This document shows, piece after piece, positions 19,274 through 31,011 of a stretch of 53,184 nt of DNA (positions are counted from its first letter, which is position 1; the number at the start of each line of letters is the position of its first letter). The notes below the pieces were generated by a model. The model was not told the DNA's origin, ran no database searches, and was given only the letters and a program-made list of their open reading frames with translations. The stretch lies in assembly GCA_905221605.1 (NCBI GenBank), contig CAJNDS010000903.1, positions 1 through 53,184 of the forward strand, written 5' to 3'. This stretch comes from Symbiodinium natans (lineage: Eukaryota > Sar > Dinophyceae > Suessiales > Symbiodiniaceae). Made by a program: the position numbers and the translations under genes.

Positions 19274-22200
19274 CAGGACCCAGATCGAAGCTCACGGGAC
19301 ATGGGGCACGGTTCATGCAGAACTTCTCACAAAAGAGAGTGCAATGTGAGAATGTATTCTGGCCTCCTGGTGCCCCTGGTGCCCCCTTTGATGTTGGGAT
19401 GGGTGGTCGGTAATTTTGCATGAAAAGCAGGCCAATCACAGATTTGATGTTTATGAGGACGACGGGCGGAACATGGTTTCCCTGTCAGGCTCCCAGAGGA
19501 GCAGATCTCAGCTGGCTCTCTCAAAAACCATCTTCGCCTTCTCTCTTTGGTTGTTTGCTTGTTCCCCACGCCCGGCTCTTGAACATGCATTCCTCGTCAA
19601 GATGTAAGTGCCAGGGAAACACGGTGCAAAACCTGTAACGAATTCTCTAGGTGGGGATGCTCCAAGCACATATACTGCGACTATGTTGTTTGGATGCCCG
19701 CATTGTCTTGCTTCGTTCGGTCTTTCCTTTTCTCGCCCTCTCTCCAGCTCTCTGCCTCCCTCTCTCTCGAAGTGTGCTGTGGCGCGGAAGTGAACTCGAC
19801 AGGTTTGCACGTCACAGCAGCATGGCGCTGGAGGGCGACTACGGGGATGGAGGCCGCCGTCGCGTTTGTGAACCGGTGGCATCAAACGGCAAGTAATTAA
19901 GTCACTGTTCACAGAACTCTGGGTCTCTCGCACACTCTAAAACAAGCATAGAGAAGCATATAAGTAGTACCTAGGGCCATTCTCAGGACGAGACGACCTC
20001 AGCCCGGCATCCCTCGGCGAGAGCCGGGTCCTCGTGATCCTCGTGTTGCAAGAAAAACAGCAAGCGCACACTTCGAGAGATGCGAGAGGCTTTTCAAAGG
20101 GAACGCAGCACGTCTCAACAATTGGTGCAGAGAGCTTCTGCATTTGCAGGAGATGGCCCTTCAAGGAGAGATTTGGAGAGCTGTCAGGATGTTGGAAGAG
20201 AGACAGAGAGAGAGAGCTGCTTCTGAGAGGCTCCCCCCTGTCAGATCTCAGAAAGAGGGTCGGAGCTGCGTGCGGAATTGATAGTCTGCATTTTTCGGGG
20301 AGGGCTAGGGAGCAAACAACGCAACGCAGCGACACACCCCGAGACGGGCGAAAAGCCAAGGGACCTGTGCTTCATAACGACGCCCACCTTCACCCGTCAT
20401 CAGTGGCCTTTTTGGCCCGTGGTGTTCGGGCAGCGGTTCACTGTGTGGCATATGCAGTCTCGTTCGTCGATCGCGATCCGGTTGTTGTCGGGCACTGCGC
20501 CTTGCTGGCAGTGTGCCCGTCCAACTTCCTTGGCCGCATGGCAATGGCACGGACAAGCAACACAAGCTAACATGAGGCGAGGCGGTGCCTGTAGCCCGTG
20601 GAACATGAACATCTCTAGGGTTTGCGTTAGTTGGGCCATACCGTAGCATCACATTGTGGAGGATGTGCCTCGAGGTGTGCAAGAGTGCAAGAGTGCAAGA
20701 GTGCGAAAGGCCGCAAGTATCCGCAAGTGCTACCAAAAGTGATACCAAGTGCTACCAAGTGAAAGACCCAAGGTACCCAAGGTTGGCCAAGCTTGTTCCG
20801 AAGTACAAACAAGGCCTGGGGTCGGGTGCCGGGTCCGGAGGTCCGGACTTCGAGCCACGCAGTCACGCAGCATCCATCCGCTTTTGCCAGGCCACGCCCA
20901 ATCTGGCAGAGATGCGGAGTTCCCTGGTGAGGTGCCTCGGGTGTTTTCAACCGCAGTGCAGAGCCGCAGGGAGCGTTGAGCCAGGGCACTCTCCGATGTG
21001 CAGCGGGAGACGCACAGGCCGGAGCCCAGCAGAACTAGATCCCAAGAGCTAGATGGGGGAGCACTCGAACCTCCCTGTTATTTGTCTGTTATTTGTCGCA
21101 AGGTTTGTCGACAGCCTCCCGGCCGACGCCAAGGCAGGAGGAACGGGGCGGGGCGATCCGAGCATGGGAGGATGGAAGAACAGGCCGCCGCTTCTGATTC
21201 AACAAGACAGCTCTGTGGCGAGCCCGTTCTGCAGGGAATGGTGTCCACCTTGCCCATGGCGGAAGTGCGGTCGTGGGAGGCGCACGTTTCAGAAGTTGCG
21301 GCGGTGTTCCAGTTCTCGTTGGCTGTAGAAAAGTGTTGGCTAAGACTTCGTGCTGCCTCATTTCCAAAAAGCTTTCATTCGAAGAGGAGGCGGAGAATGA
21401 TAACCTGCAAGATGCGGCGGCGAGCATTCGCGGAGGCAGGGAAAATGGTTCAGGGTTTAGGGACATGTCAGTACTGTCCTGTGACCTGAGTTCTGCACAT
21501 GCCTGAGAAGGTGACAAGCGCCTGTGTTGGTTCAGCCCTGAGACATTGAGCGAAGTCGCAATGAGCCAATCGGAAGCCAAGCCATGTTAAACATTAAAAT
21601 TTGAAAGCAACGCAGCCTCTTTGCATCACCAAGGACCTCGGAGGAAGTCGAGACCATGCGAGGAATGCTCTGCCCGGGCCTTGAGCGTCATCTAGCAATC
21701 GCAGCTCAGTGGGTTCCTCAAGCTGCGAGTAGCATCTTAAAGTCAACAGGCGGGCTTTGGTTCTTCGAGTCTTGAACGTCTAAGCCTGCGTGCCCGCGCT
21801 TGCGGGTTCTTCCCGTTTAGGAATTCACCCAACGGCAACACCAGTGCTCCTTTTTTGCATGAGCGCATGAGGGCGCAAAAAGCGCGAAAGCCATCCACAG
21901 AGAGGCACTCTGCCCAGGTGGCCTCCTTGTGCAGACTGCCTCGAGCCTTGCTGATCTTCAGAGGCCCTGCCAGGGGTGATTTTCAAGTTTTCGGGGTTGC
22001 TTAAGCTAAGTTGCCCTTTTTGGGGGGCCTTTGCTTTCGGAGCTTGAAGCATGTGGGTCCACAACCCCATGCGGTCCTGATGCTGAAGTCCTATCCCCTG
22101 TGCTCTATCGAAACGCGGGCCCTTGAATGTCTAGGCTACGGGGAAAGTGCGGGACTGTCGTGTTTAATTTGGAGGCTCCGCGTCTCCGGCAGCCACTGGC

Positions 22201-23081
22201 CGAGCGCCGACCAGTCGGCTCCTTACGAAACCTAGAAACAGTCCATTGTTTGTTCCCTAGGCTATGTAGAGTCTTGCATTATATATTTTATGACACGAGG
22301 ACATGATATGGAATGATAAAGACTTTCAAGCACCCATTTGGCAGGTTTGGCGCGTGCCTCGGCTGTAGCTGAAGGCCTGTCATCTCATCCGGGACGAGAG
22401 TTGAGTCATCCAACCTTGCTTGGCGTCTCTGAAGCAAGCGTAGGGCATGCAGCAACTGTCAGAGCCCTCAGCATCTTTGCAGAGAACAGTATCCTCTAAC
22501 GACGCCCTTGAAAGAATCCAGAGCTGCTGGAGCTAGCTGGCAGCGATGGCTTGATAGCTAGGATCGACAGTGCCTATGCTCCACAGAGTTTATGGTGTTG
22601 AAAAGGACCACGCGACCACATGGAAACCTCTCAGTTTGGCAGTCGCTTCCGACCGGGCAGGCGACTGACGCGGACGCCTGACCGGCTCCTTCGAGATTTA
22701 CAACTCCGGTTCAGACACTCTCCATAAAGGGCCCGTCAAGTTTCTTAAGGTGCTCACCTAGATAGAGTTTTTTCCTCACGAAGAACAGAGAAAAGAGCTG
22801 CCCAATCGTGCATACGTAGAACAAAGTCGAAGCGGAGTCCGCTCCGAAGGCCCGCGTGGCCCCAGGGGCATGGAGCCTGCAAAGCAGCTCCGAGCTCCTA
22901 ACCGCAAGCGTGGGCAAAATCCGGAGGGCGCAACTCAAAGCACCTTATTCCGAATGAGACTGGAAGGGCCGCAACGACTGGTGCATGGCCAGGGATTGGC
23001 GTGGACACTTCGCTCCACAGCATTCCCCGAGAGAAGCGAATGCCCGGCGACCCGAGATTGGAGCGTGGCCGTCACTTCTTT

Positions 23082-23162
23082 CTGAGAGAGAGAGAGAGAG
23101 AGAGCAGAAGAAGAAGAAGAAGAAGAAGAAGAAGAAGAGAGAGAGAGAGTGTGTGTGTGTGT
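23082..23162. repeat. (GA)n, (GAA)n, (GA)n, (GT)n compound microsatellite
   Basis: Purine-only GA and GAA runs are followed by a short GT run. Related AGAAGAAGAA stretches occur at about 11985-12010 and 14868-14885, in introns of channel module A. Confidence 0.9.
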
Positions 23163-24497
23163 GCTTTTCGAGAAGGTCCTTCCACGACACCCACAAGGTC
23201 TATTCCAGGCTCGAGGCCATGAAAGTGGCCAAAGAGCAGGTGGGGCACATCACACAATCATATCTGTTGGGACCCGATGCTCCGAAGCCGAAATGAAAAC
23301 CGGGGCCTTGTTCAAGCCCAAACTGGCGGAAGAGCTGAGCCCTTAAGCTAAGCACGCCCACGCTCTTGTGGAAGGCCCTCGTGAGGGAAAAGGCCGCTGA
23401 CTACACGAAGGATGGAAGGGAGGCACTATGCGCTATGCCATGGGGTGGTTTCTTGGAAGCGTGATTGACCACAAGAGGGTGCTTCACGTTAAGTGGGCTG
23501 TGACAGTGCACTGCGGAGCCATCAGATCTGCACAGCCGTGCAGGTGCCACGCGAGCTGATGAGCAAGCACGGGCCTAAGAGTTAGGAAACACGGAAAAAC
23601 TTGCGACAGGGCCCCCAAGTTCAAACTGGCGCGAACATGACCTGCCCGCAGAGGTACAAGAAGAACATCGCCGTGAAGTTGGACAGCGGCCAGCGCCGGA
23701 AGGTCCGGAGAGCACAGCGGGGGTGGGGGGTGGTAGAGAGGAGGCAGTAGAGGACCGTTCGTCTCAAGGGGGCAGGTACACGAGGGAGGGGTGGAAGACT
23801 TATTTGCTTTGTCAAGCCGAGAAGCCGAGTGTCGCAGGGCGAGCGGCGCGCGACGCCAAACATGGAGAACCCGAAGCTCCCTCCTCGGACTCCTGGGATT
23901 GACTCAACTTGGATTGGAGGCTAAGCTCTCCCCCGATGCTCCTCCCGATGGCTTCCACCCCCGCTCCCTCCCCCCCCATGATGGCCCCCATCTTGGCCTC
24001 TCCTGGCCCAGGGCCGCGCTGCCAGAGCCGAATTTGGCGACAGCACTCGGCTCAGCTGGAGTGTAGACCCTGTAAACCTTGCAAACTTTGTCAACACACG
24101 CCAAAGGCATACAGAATTCCACAGCAAAGCGCTGAGACGATCTTAGATTAGAGCAAGTGCGGGTCGAGAGAGGTAAAGGAAGTGGCATGACATGGTAATT
24201 GAAGGGCTAGAGCCGCAAGGGCCGCAAGCTAAGCCCGAGATTGTCCAAGAAGCAAGCGTGTCTTGGTTCCATCACACATGCTAGGACTCCAAGAAGGGAG
24301 AATGAAGGCGTGATGGATGAATTTCCCAGTGGTTGGTGTTTTTCTTCTCTTCCTGCTTCACACCAACAAGGGAAACGGGAACTTTTCCGACAAATCTACA
24401 GGTCAGCTGTGGAGAGCAATAATCTGAATGCATCTCCAGGGAACAGACGAGCTGGCCCTTACAAGTTATTGTATACGAACGTCGTTCATGTTGCGTC

Positions 24498-24720
24498 CAT
24501 GCCCAAAACACTGGTAGTTACAGTGTTTCCGCCTCTTTGTACTGCACACGGATGTGGAGCAGGACACCAGCGTTCAGGTCTTTGGCGACCATGCCCGCAA
24601 CACCGGTATTTGCAGCGTTGTGGTTCCTCTTTGTATAGCATACTGCACAAGGACGTGGAACAAGACACGCTGTCACGAGCATCAATGTCTTTGGCGACAT
24701 GCCCAGAGCACCACAAGGAT
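24498..24720. repeat. Imperfect tandem repeat, unit about 92-108 nt
   Basis: Three units start with CATGCCC at 24498, 24590 and 24698. Shared internal pieces include CCTCTTTGTA, CTGCACA, GGAGCAGGACAC/GGAACAAGACAC and GTCTTTGGCGAC. The third unit is partial. Reading frames run through it on both strands but encode only the repeat. Confidence 0.8.
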
Positions 24721-27002
24721 GTTTGACGTTCCAATTTTCGGACTTGATGCTGCAAACTTGAGGGCTTCAAGGCCTCTGTGACAACAACTTGGACGGCTTT
24801 CAAGGGCCTTGCTGTAAATGAGCTGAAAACCTAGGCGAAACCCCTCGACATGACTTCAGCCTCTAGAGTTTCACGCACTTGTCCTGCCTGCGAATTCTCC
24901 TCGAAATGTGCTCTCGCTTGGCTGTTGCGCGCATGCCCACACAGATCACTACATGGCGCGTCTAGATAGCACATAGGCCTGCACGGGCGCCGTTTCCAAG
25001 TTCAGCTCGATGAAGTTGGACGGTTGGACGGACACGACATTGAAACACGCTGAGAAGACGAAGCAAGCTTCGAAGGCGCAAACTGGGGCCAATGGCCACA
25101 GGCTGCAGGCCGGGGAGCCGAGAACCTGTTTAAGACCACATCTTCTTGAATATGTTGGTGGACTATGAAGGGTTTCCTGCTGCTGAGTTACTTGTGTACC
25201 CTTGGCTTTCAAGAAAGCGCACGCTGCCCCTTCCATGATTCTATGAGTGGCGCATGGCCAAGAAGCAAAAATGACCATGGCGCACTCAGGCCTCGGCCAC
25301 GCCGGCGCCGGCAACCGCGCCCTCCGCGCCCTCCGGGCCCTCGCTCCCTGCAGCGCCCCCTCCGATGAGCGGCCCGCTCGGGAGTGGCCCATTTGGGAGC
25401 GGCCCGCTGGGGAGCGGCCCGCTCGGGATGCCCGCTGCGCTTCTCCCTCAGCCTTTGCCCGGTATATGGTCTGGTCGAATGTGGTCTGATTTTTGTGGTG
25501 TTCTGGTGTGAGGCACTACGCGTGGCCCTCCCCGCCTTCCGCTCCAGGAGCTCATTGGGTCCTCCTGGGTCAATCTTGGGCTCTGGTACAGCTGGTGCAA
25601 TAGACTGACATGATAGACTGATAGACTTATGGTATAGATTACACAGCAAAATTACGCATTCCGGGGCTTTCCAATTATTCTGGGGGCTCCCAAGTCAGGA
25701 GCACCCAGCCCTCGGCTTCCTCAGCCTGCTGCAACAGGCGCCTTTTGTGCTGTTCCTGCGCTCACATCGTAAGAGCAAAAAGATGCGGCTGTGAGGCCTG
25801 GGAGGCTACCAGCCGGGCTCTCCAGTCGGGAGTGCATGGGTCAGTGCGATGTGACAGATGTGTGATGAGTTTCTGCAGAGTCCTCTCTCGAAGTGGAAAG
25901 TCGCTGAGTGCTACAAGACTTGCCGCAATGCCTGCCTCAAAGAGAAGCTCCCCGAAGCGTCTTGAGGTCATGGGTTCCAGCTGCCGGTCTCTAAGTTCGC
26001 TTCGTTGTAGTTGGGCCTTCCACGCTTTCTGAGAGGGCTCCGGCCGCCCTGCTTTGATCTCACGCGGTGCTGAAACTTTCTCTCGATGACGCTTGTCTTG
26101 CTCTGCAAATCTCTGCAAGCTGCAAGCTCATCTGCAATGCGTCGAAGTGGTAAGGCCCGCCCTTCCGGCGAGGGCTTGTCGAGGCCAGGCATATTTCAAC
26201 CGTTCAGGTGGAGGGGATGTCTTGGCACATTTCGCATCTCGGCACACCCTGCCTCCTGCATCTACGGACATGGGCGTGATTTTGCATAGGCGCACCTGGA
26301 AGAAAGAAACCCGAGCCACTGTCCTTCCCAGAGGTATCCCCTTCCTCCAGGGCCTTCGCTGTTTACGCCGCCCAATCTGAGGCAGTGCTCAGGGTTTCTC
26401 ATGTCTGCGAGAAGCGGTAGCTTTGATGAAGAAGTGGAAGCAGAAGTGGACGCCCTCATCAGCAAAGGGGGACACTGTAGACGCGGCACGGCAGATCGCA
26501 GCAGTCCGTTCACATGCTTCTTTCGCCCGGAAAACTCTGCGCAGTCCGCCGGCTTTCCCGGCTCCCCTGTTGCAGCCCGGGCCCCCAGCAGGGAAATACC
26601 CCAAAGGAGATACCCCGTATAGCGTATACCTCTGGATGCCCCTAGCGTTTGATGTCATGCCTCAGCTCCCAGGTCCGCCCCGGTGGCTCTGGCCTCGAGC
26701 GCTTTTGGGGTGCAAGGGGTCTCTTTTAGGGGGCAAGAAAGGGTCCCTCCCCTCAACAGCTCAAGGATGTCAGGCTTTTTGTAACTTGCTCAGAGCACAA
26801 AAGGCGCTTCCCTCGTTTTCGAAGGGACCCCTGCCGGTCAACGTGGATAAGAACCTCTTGGTCCATGACGTCAAATGAAACGTTCCATGACATCAACGAA
26901 ATGCAACGTTGTGCTACGTTATGCTCGAGCTTGGCTCGAATTGCGGAGATGCTAGATAGCTGCCTCTGTCCAGCGATGGACGTGAAATGCGATGAGCAAA
27001 AG

Positions 27003-30000
27003 GATCAGATGCAACAGCTGGTGGAAGAGGTGCCGCCGCAGTTCTTGAGCCCTAGCGACCCTAAAATTCTTTATGTGCCGGGTGCCATAAAATACCGATA
27101 TGCAATCAGTAGCATCTTCTTGTTGGAGAAGAGACCGACACCCCCCAAGCCGTGCAGAGCCCAGCCCTTGGGCCCTTGGGTTTTTTTCACATGTTCTCAC
27201 GAAGTCATGGCCTCGGAATCCCGTACAGTTTGCTGTTTTGTAACCTGATGAGACCTGTTAGACCTGTTCAGGTGCTGCAGAAGCAGCACAATGCTCTCCT
27301 CCTACGGCTTGAGCTGTGGCTCTCCAAGCTGGACGAGCAGCTCCCGCAGCTCCCACCGAAGACAGTTACAGAGTGGACCCGTCAGGTCACACCAGCGGTG
27401 AGCAACCGCATCTCCGGCTCGTCCGCCCGGGGGCGCAGGCGCTCGGAAACGGCTGAGGAGGACAAAGGCGAGGAGAAGCCCCTCAGGAGGTCCATCCATT
27501 CCGAAGACTACGAACTGGCTCAGTCCGAGGCGGACCGAATCGAGTCCATGAAGAATTTAGCCATGGCCTCCCGCCAGACCTCCAAGACCAGGCAGGGCTC
27601 GTTCCAAGATGGTCCAAGAACCTCTCCAACCCTGGAACCCTCAGAATGTTTTCAGAGTGCCCTCCGAGTGCCCTTCCGAAACGGGCAGGACCAGGCTTCA
27701 GTCTTGGGCCAGAAGGACACAACAGCGAGCTGCAAGGATGGCAAGCTCACTGGCCTTCAACATCTTCTTCAGCATGGCGGGGAGCGGGGAAAGGGGGCTT
27801 GGAGCTCTTGTGAGCAGCAACCTTGAGGACCTTTGTTCAGATCCCTCAAGCGCCAAGCGCCAGGTCATTGTCTCCAATTCCGTGTTCTTGGGCCTCCAGT
27901 TGGAGTGGAGTGCCCGGCAGGTGGGGCTCTTTGAAACTTCTGAAGGATGCAGTGGGGGCTGTCCATTCTTAGACCCAGTCGACCGAGTGACTCAAGTTTT
28001 CGGTTTTTCGTGAGTTAACAGAATGAGCGCATGAGGCCCCCTCTCATTTCTCGGCAGGTGGACCAGCTGGTGGAACCGGTGCTTCTCGGATGTGGAGAGG
28101 AGAGAGGGAGAGCGCAAGTCTGCAAGGCCCCCTCAAGCCCAGCAGAAAGAAGAAGGGGGAGGGGGAGGGGGGAGGGGGAAAACTCCCCTGAAGCCCCTGG
28201 AGTCAAGCAAACAAAGAAGAGAGAGGGGTCGAGGGGCAGTGGCATGCAGTGGGGTTTGTTTTCTGCGCAGCTTTGAGTGCAGGAAAAGCAAGGGGGGAGA
28301 CAGCTCAGGTTTCTTGCCGGACACCTGATTTACGCGTCCTTGTTCTCGGTGGAACCTTGGCACCAAGACTCGAGAACGATTCGATGTTCCTTTAACCCTT
28401 ACACTACCCCTTACAGCATCTTATAATTCAAAAGCCATTCTCCTTTACTTGCCTTCTGTTGCATCTCGGCCTTAGGAGATGCTGATCCGCTTAGTGGCCT
28501 CCGGGCCGAAGACCTACTTGTTCGGTCACAGCTGTGCCTGGAATTGGCTGGACATCTTTGCCCTTCGGCGATATTGAGGGCGCTCATGGCCCGAGCCCGG
28601 ATGCCTTCTGCCTATCAAGCCCCCCAATGTCAGGTCGTGGTTCCGGCTTGGATCGAGATAACAATGGATGTCATGTCCGCCAACGCGACGGACGCAGGGA
28701 CTGGGGCCAGCAACTTCCGCATCATCCGGGCGCCTTGAAACGCAAAAGCCTTTCTACAACTTTTCTTCTTCTTCAAAACACATCAACAGCTCTGAGCAGA
28801 ACAAATCAGGGCAGCACCTCAGGAGCCCCTCGGGAAATTAAATCCCCTTCCGGAGATCGCTCTAAGGTCTTCAAGCTCACGAGGCTGCTGCAAGTGCTTC
28901 GATCCGTGCGGATAGCACCTGAGCTTTGCAGACTTTACGCATAACGGACGGTTGTACAAAGGTTGAATGCCAAAGCCTGGCGATGGGATTCTGAAGGCTT
29001 CTTAGGCACCCCGAAGACCCCGAAGTACGTCCGAAGCACGTTTTTAATCTATATCTGCTTTTCTGCCTATCCGAGACGCCTCACAGCGAGAGCGCTTGAG
29101 GTTCGCTTTGTCAGCGCCTTTCGCGCATTGGTCTACTCTGTCATCGACACGACGCGGCAGCTGCTGCCCGGAAGCAAAAAGTCTTTTTGCGTTAGTGCAT
29201 TGCAAGTTCTTGGTTTCCACTTGTAGGGTTCGGCTGTCTACGGGCCTACGTCCCACCCTGGCCAATACGTTCCCCTTGCACCCCAAAACAGTCGAAGCTG
29301 AACTTGAACCCTCTTAAAGCGCGCCCGGAGTTCTTTGCTCCGGCTCAGTCGGGATTTCAGTTTTTCGCCGTCTTGGAAAGGAGGGGCTTCAGGGTCTGGG
29401 CATTAGGGGGGTCAAGACAAAGGCTTCTTGTGAATGCAAACCGAAACAGAACCATCAAAGACTGGTCAAGACAAAGGGAGCCACTGGACCGCGCCCCCAC
29501 CACCTTCCCCAGATCCTGAACAGCTGTCTTTGTTGAGGCCCAGGCTAGGCAGGGGTCCAGCAGCAACCGTTAAGCCGGTAACCCCCTGAAGAGACAGGCT
29601 TTGGGCCATGGTCCTTTTGATGTTGATCATCTACAGCTTCGGCATTCTCTTTACAGACGCGGTCCTCTACCATTTGCGGCCTGGCTCGAGGGGTCGCAGA
29701 GCAGTCCTTCAGGGGCTCCGGGTTGGGCTGAGGCGCCACGGCCGTGATTAGGGACTGTTAAGGGGTGCACAGGCTCAAGAGTCTCAAGAGTCGTGTGGGA
29801 TCATTGAGCCAAGGTTCTGGTCCGGTGAGGCCGACGAGGGGCATCTGAAAATGTATTTCGGAAGCGTCATGAGCTCCTGCAACACGCTCTTCCGCGCACT
29901 GATGAACGGCTTTGACTGGAGTGTAGCAGCCGATGCTCTCCTACCTCTGGGCGATTTTTGGGTACAACTGTTTCATTTATACATTGCCTTTTGTGGACTG

Positions 30001-31011
30001 GCGGTGCTCAATGTCATCACAGGCGTATTTGTGAACAGTGCCATCAAGACTCGTGAAAAAGATCACGAAACGTTAATGCAAAACATGTACAAGCTCAAAG
30101 ATCTAGTGGGAGACCTGTGGAAGAAGCTGGACAAGGCTGGGGCAGGTAAGATCACCATCACCGAATTCGAGCGCATGTTTGAGGAGGAGGACATGAGAGC
30201 CTTCTTCGGTGCCATCGAAATGAATGCCATGGATGCCTGGACGCTCTTCGACAGCCTGGATGCCGACGGCGACCACTTGATCAGCTTCGAGGCATGAGGG
30301 ACAAGCTGCCGAAGAATGATGTGCCCAGCTTGGTTGAAATTACTAGAACGAAAATAAGCAACATCATGGATAGTTCGCAGAACTCATCCAAAGACCGCCC
30401 CCTCGCATTTTCGGGGAGTGTGGGCGGGCGGGGGGGCGGGGCGCTATTGAGGGCATCATGGTAGGCATCTTTTCGGGGAACGGGGAAAGGGTTCATGGTC
30501 CTCTCCTGAACGTTCCATTGAAGCTTCCACTTCGAACGCTCCAGTATGGAAGCCGATTGAAGCAACCGCTGTCTTCGAATCTTCCACATATAATTCTTCC
30601 CCCCCAAATGAATGGGGTGTTTACTTTCGGTTTTTATACTTCCTTGGTTGCCCGTTCAGAGGAGTTCAAGGAGCGTTGCTTGCAGCTCCACGGGCCAGCC
30701 AGATCAGTGGACCTCTTTGCTTCCTGGCCTTTGGTGCACACGACAGGGTTGCTCTTCAGGGAGCCTTTTTTTGGGCTTCAATGAGGGATTCCCGGGCTCT
30801 CTTCGCCTCAGGGTCTGTCGGTTCTGTCTGAGGTTCTGTCCTTTTTTGGACACTCGTAAAGGAGTGTATATAAAGGGGCCCTCGTATTCCGTGCCGGCGA
30901 GCTCGTGTCGGTTTGTTCTTCCCCCCCGGTGTTCTTTGTTGCTAGGCTTTGAAGCAGCAGAACAACAAGCTGTGGGAGGAGCTCATGGCTTTGCAGCAAG
31001 GCTGGGAGTGA
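27003..31011 (+). CDS. Voltage-gated cation channel module B (coiled coil, S1, S3-S6, two EF-hands, C-terminal helix)
   Basis: Exons join with correct phase. 27003-27029 and 27272-27591 encode a coiled coil (LQKQHNALLLRLELWLSK) and an Arg/Ser/Glu-rich cytoplasmic segment. S1 is 27737-27776 plus 27864-27920 (IVSNSVFLGLQLEW). The end of S2 and start of S3 is 28476-28559 (EMLIRLVASGPKTYLFG). S3 is 28634-28729 and S4 is 28867-28914 (VFKLTRLLQVLRSVRI). The S4-S5 linker is 29101-29159 and S5 is 29598-29675 (WAMVLLMLIIYSFGILF). 29814-30291 carries the pore (NTLFRALMNGFDW), S6 and EF-hands. 30662-30718 reads CLQLHGPARSVDLF, and 30946-31011 ends in a Leu/Glu helix and TGA. The first EF loop is weak (Ala at positions 3 and 5). 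The second, DADGDHLISFE, is canonical and takes its last Glu from the next exon. FDW in the pore resembles the Asp/Glu-Trp filter of Ca2+ channels. The first half of S2 (27921-28475) was not found. All donors listed are GC except two GT. Confidence 0.85.

Larger units (their letters stand above)
19274..27002 (+). other. Interval between the two channel modules, with scattered exon-like coiled-coil pieces
   Basis: No recognisable domain lies here. Two segments look like real plus-strand exons by boundaries and composition: 23198-23239 (VYSRLEAMKVAKEQ, AG|G to GT) and 23375-23419 (ALVREKAADYTKDGR, AG|G to GA). A third at about 23645 reads YKKNIAVKLDSGQRRK between AG|G and GT. Helical charged frames are also seen near 20080 and 21190. 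They would suit a long cytoplasmic linker joining modules A and B. The alternative is that module A ends here and a new gene begins, perhaps at ATG 26401 (MSARSGSFDEEVEAEV). Simple repeats at 20676-20760, 23082-23160 and 24498-24720 interrupt the interval. Confidence 0.35.

Noticed and set aside
22711-25392. Apparent minus-strand membrane protein (hydrophobic frames at 22711-22938, 23621-23863 and 24949-25392)
   Set aside because: For the frame at 23.6 kb no AG acceptor is available on the minus strand, and the plus strand of the same segment shows a cleaner AG|G to GT exon with charged helical sequence. The frames look like antisense shadows.
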